Under the pieces are notes generated by a model, which saw only the letters and a program-made list of their open reading frames with translations, made no database searches and was not told where the DNA came from. Source: CAJBLF01 sp964495825 (GTDB taxonomy: Bacteria; Patescibacteriota; Gracilibacteria; Absconditabacterales; Absconditicoccaceae). From it: DNA of 18,406 nucleotides. How positions within the stretch are numbered: the stretch's first letter is position 1; each line of letters begins with the position of its first letter. This document shows, in pieces, positions 9,469 through 16,708 of the stretch. The position numbers and the translations under genes are program-made. The DNA lies in assembly GCA_964495825.1 (NCBI GenBank), contig CAZBWI010000036.1, positions 1-18,406 of the forward strand. The letters run 5' to 3'.

Positions 9469-11052
9469 ATGCCAACAGAGATTACAAAAAGCATTTTGGA
9501 AATTGACGACTTGCAAGGGATTAGTCCTGATTTTGAACAATTAAAAATCTTATCCAAGGACACTGCTCAAAAAATAGAAACACTGATTTTTTCCAAAGAC
9601 AAGAATACCCTCAAGATATTGAGTACCAATAATTTTTCTGATGGATTGCAAAAATTGCTCAAGAATTTAGAAGACAAAGGGTATAAATACGAAGTGTATT
9701 ATACTTCACCATCTGGGTTTCAATATGCGATGAGCTGGTATACTGATATGGAAGGTATTGCTGAACAAAAAAGAAAAGCAGAGGCCGAACAAAAACAGGC
9801 TGCAGGGAAATGAGCTATTGCAATGATCCAAAAGATCTTCGAAAAAAGAGATACCATGGATCCGGGAGATTTTATCATGGAACTTATTAGACTTGCATTT
9901 CAGACAGGTGCATCAGACTTACACTTTCAACCACAGGAAGATGGTGTAGTCGTTAGGATTAGGATTGATGGTGTACTGCAGGAAATTTTGGAATTTACCC
10001 ATGCTGATTTTGCAAAATATCTCCAGAAGATGAAATTTATCTCAGGGGCGAAGATGAATATCGACTACCTTCCGCAGGATGGAAGATTCTCCTTCGAGGC
10101 GACCGATATTCATGGAGAAAATAGAAAAATCGACGTGAGAATCAATTTTATGCCAGGCGTACAATCAGAGAGCACGGTTATTAGGTTTCTAGATCCGACT
10201 AAGTGAATTTCGACTTTCGAAAAGATTGGATTCACAGAAAGAACATATGCTGTCCTCAAAAGGAATTTAGAAAAAAATACTGGAATCACTATCTTCACAT
10301 GACCTACTGGTTCATGAAAGACGACGACTCTTTATACGATTTTGAATACATTGAACGATGGGAAAAGAAAAATCATTACCCTAGAAGATCCGATAGAATA
10401 TGAATTGAAATGAATCCAGCAATCACAGATTAATTATGCAAAAGGATATACCTATGAAGTTTGACTCAAAGCAATTCTTAGGCATGATCCTGATATTATC
10501 TTGATAGGAGAGACGAGATCTCAGGAAACGGCGGAGATTGCGATCAATGCTGCATTGACGGGGCACTTGGTTTTCACTACTTTACATACAAATTCTGCGA
10601 TAGAATCTATTCCAAGATTGACGAGTATGGAAGTCAAACCGTATATGCTTGCACCAGCATTGAATCTCATTGTCGCACAGAGATTGGTCAGAAGAATATG
10701 TCCTCATTGTGGAACTAAGAGGGAGGCAAATTACAGCGAACAGGCAGAGATCAAAGAAACATTAAAAAATCTCAAAGATCTCGATCCAAAGCTAGACTTT
10801 CCGTTTGATGGTAAGATTCCTCAAGCGGTTGGTTGTGATCAATGCAACGGCAGCGGATATCAATGAAGAATAGCAATTATCGAGACGTTTGAGATTACCG
10901 ATGATATTAGGAAGATGATCGTTGATGGAAAAATCGGCATAGACCTTTATGCAAAAGCAAGAGAGGAGTGATTCCTCACACTCAAGGAAGATGGTATTAT
11001 CAAGATGTTGCAATGAGATACTACTTTGGATGAATTGAGAAGGGTTTTATAA
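9469..11052 (+). CDS. pilB: Type IV pilus assembly / type II secretion ATPase, PilB/GspE family (527 aa)
   Basis: It is a hexameric cytoplasmic ATPase that drives pilin polymerisation at the inner face of the membrane. Residues about 1-115 form a variable N-terminal region ending in a charged Lys/Glu/Ala helix. ASDLHFQPQ begins the N2 domain at about 145. The P-loop GPTGSGKTTT is at 278-287, Walker B DIILIGE at 342-348, and the His box LVFTTLHTNSA follows. A zinc-binding tetracysteine CPHC (411/414) and CDQC (456/459) is typical of PilB/GspE and absent from retraction ATPases. Nine TGA codons are read as Gly, including both G278 and G283 of the P-loop and the Gly in EVGLKAILRHDPD. It stops at TAA. 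PilB versus GspE cannot be separated here; CPR genomes usually carry type IV pili, so PilB is more likely. Other pilus genes are not in the window. Confidence 0.95.
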
Positions 11053-11073
11053 TATTACTTCGTATCGGAAATT

Positions 11074-11640
11074 ATGACGAAAGAAAGAGAAAATACTAAA
11101 CACATTCAAAGACTTCCGAAAGAAGGAGATGATATTTCCTGATATGGAGAAATAACAGTTCATATGATCAGAGAAATGATTCATGAGGAAGTGAAGGATG
11201 TTCTGTATATTTCAGAGACTGTACATATGCTGAATAAAAAAGATATTGGTCGTTGTTATTGGACAGATTTTCGTTTATTGACAAATAGGGAAGCAAAGAA
11301 ATTGTGTAAAAACAACAAACATTTGCATATAGATGATAGTGATCTCCATCACCAATTTTTTGTGTATAATGAAAAAAGAGGAGAACTCGTTCCATTCAGG
11401 AAGAATGAATATCTGATGAACGAAAAAGAATATATGACGTTTGACGGGACGAGATATATCTACTACGATAACGATGGAAATGTGAAACAATATATGACGA
11501 TGAAAGGGAATATCTGTTCGTATTATGATAACAATAATGAGTTAATCAGTCAGGATATCTTGCTTGAACAAGAAGAGGAAGAAGATACAGAAACGTTACT
11601 TAGAAATGAAAAAAAATACAAAGATAAAAAAAAGTTATAA
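11074..11640 (+). CDS. Hypothetical protein, 188 aa, in operon with the pilus ATPase
   Basis: I do not recognise this gene. It starts 21 bases after the stop of the ATPase gene and shares its terminator, so the two are almost certainly one transcript. It has one TGA (DISGYGEI, about residue 23) read as Gly. The middle (about 75-160) is rich in Tyr, Asn, Asp and Met, with short repeated elements: YLMNEKEYMTFDGTRYIYYD, then GNVKQYMTMKGNICSYYD. These resemble beta-hairpin repeats of about 20 residues. The C-terminus is a Glu run followed by a Lys-rich tail. There is no signal peptide or membrane segment, so it is probably cytoplasmic. A role linked to pilus assembly is suggested by context only. 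Confidence 0.75.
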
Positions 11641-11953
11641 TATACGAATACTAACTATGACGTGATTAATATAATTAGGAAATAAGGACTACGTATATGA
11701 TTCTCATAGTTGTAAAAAAGAACGTTATCGGTCTTTTTTTTATAGATAATGTACGATGTAGGCAAGTAAATCGATCCCATCTATAAGCAAGAATGTGCTC
11801 ATAACAAAGAAAAAACGATAGGGGTGAAGATAATATTATGTATACAAGTGATGTTGATTTTTTTTGAGTGTATTCTGTATGTGTTTTTTAGAGATATTTT
11901 CAAACTCTATTTTGGATTTGATTTCTCTGAGGGTAATTGTATCACTATCAGAG
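11641..11953. other. 313-bp intergenic region before rnhB
   Basis: It holds the two-way terminator at 11715-11738 and otherwise AT-rich sequence with several T-runs. On the minus strand 11740-11802 could encode a 20-residue hydrophobic peptide (MSTFLLIDGIDLLAYIVHYL) ending right at the terminator; this may be a real micro-peptide or a gene remnant, and support is weak. No clear promoter for rnhB was found; TTGATT with TATCAC just before the ATG would give an almost leaderless transcript. No RNA gene is recognisable. Confidence 0.5.
11715..11740 (+). terminator. Bidirectional terminator after the pilus ATPase operon
   Basis: AAAAAGAACG (11715-11724) pairs with CGGTCTTTTT (11729-11738) with one mismatch and a 4-base loop, followed by more T. 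The A-run on the left arm makes a T-tract for minus-strand transcription too. Confidence 0.7.
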
Positions 11954-12604
11954 ATGAAACAGATTACGATCTATATCGATGAAGCAGGAAGATGACCATT
12001 GGCATGACCAGTGTATGTTTGACTTGTTGCATTAAAAAAAAGGATTGTGCTCAAGGGATTTAAAGACTCCAAACAATGTTCACAAAAAGTCAGGGAACAA
12101 TTGTATGAGAGGATTGTTTGTCACAAAAGCGTCTATCAAACAACAGCCAAGCGTGATCATAAATGTATCGATACTCAGGGTATCAGTCATGCTATCCATA
12201 TGTCCATCTGCGAATGATTGGAGCGTTTGTTAGCAAATTTCGTAGATAGAGAAATATCTGGCCTCGAAAATATCGTGAATCATATCGGCAAAAAAAATAT
12301 TATCATCATGCTTGACGGAAAATATGATTTCAAACTCAGAGCGATGTTGGGTGTAGAAGTGAAGACTATCGTCGACGGCGATGCAAAGATCCCGCAGATA
12401 GGTATGGCATCCATCCTTGCAAAAGTGGAAAGGGATCGTGAAATGCTGCAGTATCATAAGAAATATCCGAAATATAGGTTCGATCAGCATAAAGGCTATG
12501 GCACGAAATTGCATCGCGATATGATCGTAAAGCACGGTCCTTGTAAGATTCATAGGAAGACCTTTCTGACGAAATTGGATAATCAACAATCATTATTTCC
12601 GTAA
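11954..12604 (+). CDS. rnhB: Ribonuclease HII (216 aa)
   Basis: It cuts the RNA strand of RNA-DNA hybrids and single ribonucleotides embedded in DNA. The type-2 signature YIDEAGRGPLAGPV lies at 7-20 with catalytic Asp9 and Glu10; the other acidic residues are Asp121 (IIMLDG) and Asp143 (VDGDAKIPQIGMASILAKV). KYRFDQHKGYGT is the usual C-terminal segment. Four TGA codons are read as Gly at residues 14, 18, 23 and 88; the first two are the glycines of GRGPLAGP, the most conserved part of the enzyme. Length is normal for RNase HII. It stops at TAA, with a terminator-like hairpin just downstream. It appears to be a single-gene unit. Confidence 0.96.
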
Positions 12605-12631
12605 TAAAGAAAACCCTGCATTTCTGCAGGG
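12605..12631 (-). terminator. Terminator of the cold-shock gene, possibly shared with rnhB
   Basis: A perfect 7-bp stem CCCTGCA/TGCAGGG (12614-12620 with 12625-12631) has a 4-base loop. In the minus direction it runs into TTTTCTTT, the proper tail for the gene ending at 12712. In the plus direction, right after rnhB, the T-tract is poor. Confidence 0.65.
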
Positions 12632-12711
12632 CATTCTCAAAAGTCTTGGTTATTATAGGAAATAGTATTTCATATATCCGATATAATACTTACGATCTTT
12701 TTGAAGATTGA

Positions 12712-12924
12712 TTAGTCAGCCATAGCGCCAGACTCAACCTTTGTTACGTTTTTAGCTTCAGGACCTTTTCTTCCTTCTCCGATTTCGAATGTTACGGTGT
12801 CACCATCAGCGATAGATTCTCCGATTACGTTTGTTCCATGTACGAATACATCCTTTTCTCCATCTTCAGGAGTAATGAATCCGAAGTTTTTAGTTCTGTT
12901 GAAGAACTTTACTGTACCTTGCAT
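12712..12924 (-). CDS. csp: Cold-shock domain protein (70 aa)
   Basis: It is a small RNA-binding beta-barrel that melts RNA secondary structure and helps translation. The start MQGTVKFFN, RNP1-like KNFGFITPEDG and RNP2-like DVFVHGT are all present, in the usual positions, and the length is typical of CspA-type proteins. The last 10 residues (KVESGAMAD) extend slightly beyond the core fold. It has ten Gly codons and none is TGA, and no CGA/CGG, unlike the large genes around it; this may reflect selection in a highly expressed gene, though the sample is small. It stops at TAA on the minus strand, followed by the hairpin at 12605-12631. Confidence 0.96.
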   Translation of the reverse strand: MQGTVKFFNRTKNFGFITPEDGEKDVFVHGTNVIGESIADGDTVTFEIGEGRKGPEAKNVTKVESGAMAD

Positions 12925-12950
12925 TAACTATTGGGTAATGAATAAAATTT

Positions 12951-12998
12951 TGGAGTTGTCTCCACGAAAGAATATACGATATTCCTGGAAGAATACAA
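12951..12998 (-). promoter_or_regulatory. Putative csp promoter and leader hairpins
   Basis: On the minus strand TTGTAT (12993-12998) and TATATT (12971-12976) are 16 bases apart. The -10 lies in a palindrome GAATAT/ATATTC (12970-12984), and at the expected start of the RNA is a small hairpin TGGAG/CTCCA (12951-12964). The leader would be about 40 nt. The elements are short, so this is tentative. Confidence 0.35.
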
Positions 12999-13021
12999 GG
13001 GAAAATTTAGATAAAATATAG

Positions 13022-13049
13022 TTGACAAATCAATTAAAATAATTATAAC
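13022..13049 (+). promoter_or_regulatory. Promoter of the 13087 gene
   Basis: TTGACA (13022-13027) is followed after 16 bases by TATAAC (13044-13049). The start near 13056 leaves a leader of about 31 nt before ATG 13087, without a Shine-Dalgarno sequence. Confidence 0.6.
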
Positions 13050-13086
13050 AAGAACAATAGTTTCTTTATTCCGTATACGAAACATC

Positions 13087-13533
13087 ATGAATAAACATCT
13101 AAGCAAAGAAGAACATGATATCATAAGGCTTTCCCGCAACTTTCAGAGGGGAAATACCGCAGAACAGAGAATGGCTCTAGCAAAGGCTTTGTTAGCAAAA
13201 GAAAGAAAAGAGAAAGCCAATAAGATAGCGGAGATTCTTTACGAAGCGTTCGGAAAGGACTTTGATATTGGTAAAGATGAGGGATATCGTAGATATCATG
13301 TTTCGAAGAAAAATGGTTCTGTCCAATGATTGAAAGAAGGACAGATGGTGATGACCGTGCAGCCTGACGCGTCGATTATCATACGTTTGAATTCTCCTGA
13401 ATGAAATGTGTTGTATATTAAGAAAAATCTATCGAAAGAGGATTTTGTCGCTGAATTGGATGTATTGAAAGCATTCATCGCAGAGGGAAAAAAGCTTCCT
13501 GAAGAGAGCAAAATCAAGAAAATAGCATACTAG
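13087..13533 (+). CDS. Hypothetical cytoplasmic protein (148 aa)
   Basis: Not recognised. The N-terminal 65 residues are helical and strongly charged (AKALLAKERKEKANKIAEIL). The second half has short strands (MVMTVQPDASIIIRLN, NVLYIKKNL) and a Lys/Glu-rich helical end. Two TGA codons are read as Gly (SVQGLKEG and SPEGNVLY); without them the protein would stop at 80 residues. It has no signal peptide or membrane segment. It ends at TAG, 24 bases before the next small gene on the same strand, so both are probably driven by the promoter at 13022. Confidence 0.75.
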
Positions 13534-13557
13534 AGAAAAAACAAAATCAGATATATT

Positions 13558-13746
13558 ATGAAAACAAGGACATTGATCATTTGGCTAATTATCCTGTTCG
13601 TAGTAGCGGCTGTCGGATATCACCTTACCGAAACGAGATTTCCAAACGCTCCATTCGCGATATGTGCGATAGTCGGCCCTTTGGCGATCGCAGGGGTATG
13701 TCTCTGCGTCTATATGGAAAAAAGGAAAAAAGGTCCCTCGGGTTGA
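13558..13746 (+). CDS. Small two-helix membrane protein with no usable stop codon (about 62 aa)
   Basis: Two hydrophobic helices (about 6-21, TLIIWLIILFVVAAVG, and about 33-51, FAICAIVGPLAIAGVCLCV) are separated by a short polar loop (TETRFPNAP) and followed by a basic tail (YMEKRKKGPSG), suggesting both ends in the cytoplasm. No family is recognised. The frame meets TGA at 13744-13746, which lies inside the terminator hairpin. In this genome TGA means Gly, and the next TAA is about 315 bases further on, antisense inside pheT. So either UGA ends translation here, or the mRNA is cut by the terminator and has no stop, or there is an indel. The end coordinate is therefore uncertain. Confidence 0.55.
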   Translation: MKTRTLIIWLIILFVVAAVGYHLTETRFPNAPFAICAIVGPLAIAGVCLCVYMEKRKKGPSG

Positions 13747-13763
13747 GGAGCCTTTTCTTTTTT
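13730..13763. terminator. Bidirectional terminator between the small membrane protein gene and pheT
   Basis: AAGGTCCCTC (13730-13739) pairs with GAGGAGCCTT (13745-13754), 8 of 10 bases, with a 5-base loop. The plus strand continues with TTCTTTTTT; the minus strand (after pheT) continues with a TTTTTTCCTTTTTT-like tract. It serves both converging genes. Confidence 0.75.
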
Positions 13764-13772
13764 GAAACTATC

Positions 13773-16325
13773 TTACGCTCTGAGCGTTCCGCCTGCGCTT
13801 TCTCCGGCTTTGATTGCTTTGTTCAATATATCGTTGATTTGTTCTGTAGTCATATTGCCATCTCCGACTATCTTTATCTTTATGGATACTGATTTCTTGT
13901 CATCGCCCAGATTCTTGCCGGCGTACACATCGAAGACTTCGACTTCCTTCACTTCAGGGATGTTCTTCACTGCCGAAATTACTGCATCGAAAGTATTGTT
14001 TTCATCGACAACGAAACAGATATCTCTCCAGATGATTTGATCTTGGAGCGTTTCGTAAGTATAGATATGTTCACTTTCGTTCTTGATGAGATACACAAGC
14101 TTATCGATATCTAATGTTATATAGGTGACTCATGCGTTCTCCAGCATTTTCAATGTAGTGAGAACCAGTGGATGATAGTTCCCGATAAATCCGATCATGT
14201 ATGGTCATTCTTTTGTCTGTACTTCTATGTTTGCTTGCTTTTTTGGATGATATTTGTCTCCATTGCTTTTTGTCCATATGATTTCTGTGGTGATGCCTAG
14301 ATCTTTGAGTATGGTTTTGACGATATTTTTTCCTTCTAGAAGCGTATCCTGTTCTCGAGAGCCAATGGTTTTTTTATAAAGTATTATACCTACGGCAGTT
14401 TTCTCTACGACAAAATTGGATGAGAAATTTCATTGTTGGATATTTTCCGATACGATATCATGAATATTGGTATTTCTTTCTTTCTTCGTCTCTTTTTTGT
14501 TTCGGACTTTACCGATATCGAATATTCTGAATTCCTCGAAGAATTTGCTGTTTTTTGCGGTGTGATTGAGAAGCTCATAATGCATACTAGGTCTCAGATA
14601 TGGTTTTTCTGGATTGACAGGATTCTGTAGTTTGTACAGAATAGTAGGATCTCAGTCTAGTTCCTTGATCTCCTTCTCTGAAATCCACGGATAGGTCTCC
14701 ACTTGGTTACATCAGAAATTTCTCACTAGGATATCTTCGATCTTTCTCTGGATAGCGATATATTCATTATATGGTACGTTTTCTATCTTACTCAATAACG
14801 GAAGATTTTCTATCTGGTCGTATCCATAGATTCTTGCGACTTCTTCATAGATGTCCTCGGTGATGTTCAGATCGTCTGGACCTCTTCGAAGTGGAGTGAT
14901 GACTTTGTTTTTTGTATATGTGAATCCGAGTCCTATGAGGATTTCTTCTGCTTTTTTATCCAATCCTTTTGTTTTCTTTCCGAAGATGAATTGTTCGAGT
15001 GTTTTGATATCCAAAGGTATTTCTTTATTGTTCTCTTTTTGGATTTTATCATTGATATAATAGGAAAGTCCCCCGATCTCGAAGTCGCCAAGGTCTTTTT
15101 TGTAATAGTTTAATTCGTCTAGGAAGAGAATCAGACAAAAGAGGGTATACCGAGGATTGATGTTCTTTTCGAATCTCAGTTCCGCATCAGTTCTCAGGCT
15201 CAATCTCGTTCATGTCTTCCTGACGGTCACCGGATCGAAATTAGCAATCTCAACTAGAATGTTTTTTGTATTCTCAGTGATTCAACTTTCCAGTCCTCAC
15301 ACGACTCCTGCGAGCGCGAGGATTTTTTTCTTATCTGCAATCACGATATCCGTTGATTTCAATTCGTGTTGTGTTTCAAATAGGTCTGTGAATTTCTCTC
15401 CGTCTTTGGCATTTCTGACAATGATATTTCATTCTACTTTGTCCGCATCGAAAAAATGCACTGGTTGTCCGCTGATATTCATGAAGAGATTAGAGAAATC
15501 CACCCGGTTACTGATAGGGTTACTGCCTAGGTCAATCATTTGCAACCTGGTGAAGAATGATGATGGTTTTACTGTTACATTTTTGAGATGAAGGAGAAGA
15601 TATGAATTCAGTCCATCAGTTTCTCCTTGTACCAATCTTTGCGATTTCGTGCTATTTTCCAGAATTTCCATAATGTGTTTTGGATTGCATTGTTTGTAAT
15701 ATGCTTGTATTGTATTGAACTGTATCGATCATTTGACATTGCTATAGATAGCATTTAGCTCTGCAGCGATACCAAAATGTCAAGTAAGATCAGGTCTATT
15801 TGTTAACGATTTATTATCGACTTCCATTACTCGATTCTCCAATCGCGGAAATTTCTCCTTCAATGGCGTTCCCAGATCCTTGTCGGAAATATTATCCAGA
15901 TCTTCTTTTAGGTTCCGGATGGAATGTTTTTCCATATCTTCCATGATACCCAATTCCTCCTTGGAACAGATCATGCCATTCGATTCGATGCCTCTCATTT
16001 TTCTTGGTTCTATCGTTATTCCAGCTTTTTCAAAGACAGTCCCTGGCAATGCAACGGGTACATAGAGTCATGCAGCGATATTTGATCCACCGCAGATGAT
16101 CTGATATTCTCCTTTGCTTCCGCAATTCACTTGGCAGACGGATAATTTGTCCGCGTCCGGATGCTTTTCACAAGATTTCGTATAGCCGATGACGATGCTG
16201 TCGGAGATTTTCCTCTGGTTGATTTCTTCGATCTCGCAAGTTTTCAATATCAGATTCTGTGCGATATTTTCCGGTGTATCATTGATAGAGATGAATTTTT
16301 TCAATAATGGTGATGTGTACTTCAT
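13773..16325 (-). CDS. pheT: Phenylalanyl-tRNA synthetase beta subunit (850 aa)
   Basis: It binds and edits tRNA-Phe within the PheS2-PheT2 enzyme. In order: an N-terminal tRNA-binding OB fold (about 40-150, KHPDADKLSVCQV ... GGSNIAAGLYVPVALPG), the conserved NRPDLTG near 182, the editing B3/B4 region with GQPVHFFDADK, GVVGGLESG (343-348), LRTDAELRFEKN, the B5 domain ending in EEVARIYGYD (about 490), a catalytic-like core, and the C-terminal anticodon-binding FDX-ACB domain (about 760-850, WRDICFVVDE ... GTLRA). Twelve TGA codons are read as Gly. CGA at residue 480 gives Leu-Trp-Arg where relatives have the xWR motif, and the Arg itself is AGA; CGG at 274 and CGA at 608 and 657 also fit Trp. 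It ends at TAA. pheS, usually directly upstream, is absent; the upstream gene is divergent. Confidence 0.97.
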
Positions 16326-16578
16326 GTTCGGATTAAAAAATTAAAAGACGGTATGATTAAAAAAAATTAGTACAAAAATAATTGAATAATTATGATAATT
16401 ATGAGCCAGAATCTTGAAATATTCATAATCTTCATATATTTTTAATTACGAAGTAAAAAATAGTGAAATCCGATAAAAAATAAAGCGTATTTTTTTCTTG
16501 CAATTATTTGTCCTATGAATACAAATTCATCTCCGAAACAAAAAAAAGACAATCCTATTTTAAATAGACTAACGTTTC

Positions 16579-16609
16579 GCGATAAATAATCGCCGAAATT
16601 TGCTACAAT
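16579..16609 (+). promoter_or_regulatory. Hairpin/operator-like site and extended -10 box before the GH3 gene
   Basis: A perfect stem GCGAT/ATCGC (16579-16583 with 16589-16593), extended by TTTC/GAAA with one bulged base, sits where a -35 box would be. It is followed by TGCTACAAT (16601-16609), an extended -10 pattern. A start near 16616 would place the whole tandem repeat in the leader RNA. Confidence 0.35.
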
Positions 16610-16615
16610 ACAGCC

Positions 16616-16697
16616 ATTATTTGTCAATTATTAAGCAATTATTCGTCCATTATTAAGCCATTATTTGTCCATTATTAAGCTATTTTTAGTCATTTTG
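16616..16697 (+). repeat. 22-bp tandem repeat made of alternating 11-mers, about 3.7 copies
   Basis: Three 22-bp units (16616-16637, 16638-16659, 16660-16681) and a degraded fourth (16682-16697) end 11 bases before the GH3 start codon. Each unit is two related 11-mers, ATTATTTGTCM and ATTATTAAGCN. The units differ at only a few positions. Eleven bases is about one helical turn, so each ATTATT lies on the same face of the DNA. Confidence 0.85.
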
Positions 16698-16708
16698 TTT
16701 AATTACCT

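Larger units (their letters stand above)
16326..16708. other. 383-bp divergent intergenic region between pheT and the GH3 gene
   Basis: It is very AT-rich. It contains an isolated copy of part of the tandem repeat (16500-16513, GCAATTATTTGTCC), a hairpin and possible -10 box at 16579-16609, and the repeat array at 16616-16697. A 61-codon minus-strand frame at 16442-16627 looks like a by-product of low complexity. No convincing promoter for pheT was found. No RNA gene is recognisable. Confidence 0.6.

Noticed and set aside
9469..11052. UGA as tryptophan (code 4)
   Set aside because: Trp cannot occupy the two P-loop glycines of the PilB/GspE ATPase or the GRLD glycine of the pseudouridine synthase.
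13747..14061. Extension of the small membrane protein gene through TGA for about 105 codons
   Set aside because: It would pass a terminator and lie wholly antisense to the FDX-ACB domain of PheT; the sequence is what a mirror frame of that domain gives.
16442..16627. Minus-strand 61-codon frame
   Set aside because: It starts inside the tandem repeat, is Phe/Ile-rich low-complexity sequence and has no signal of a gene.
16616..16697. CRISPR array
   Set aside because: The units are back to back without unique spacers and are AT-rich 22-mers; no cas gene is nearby.
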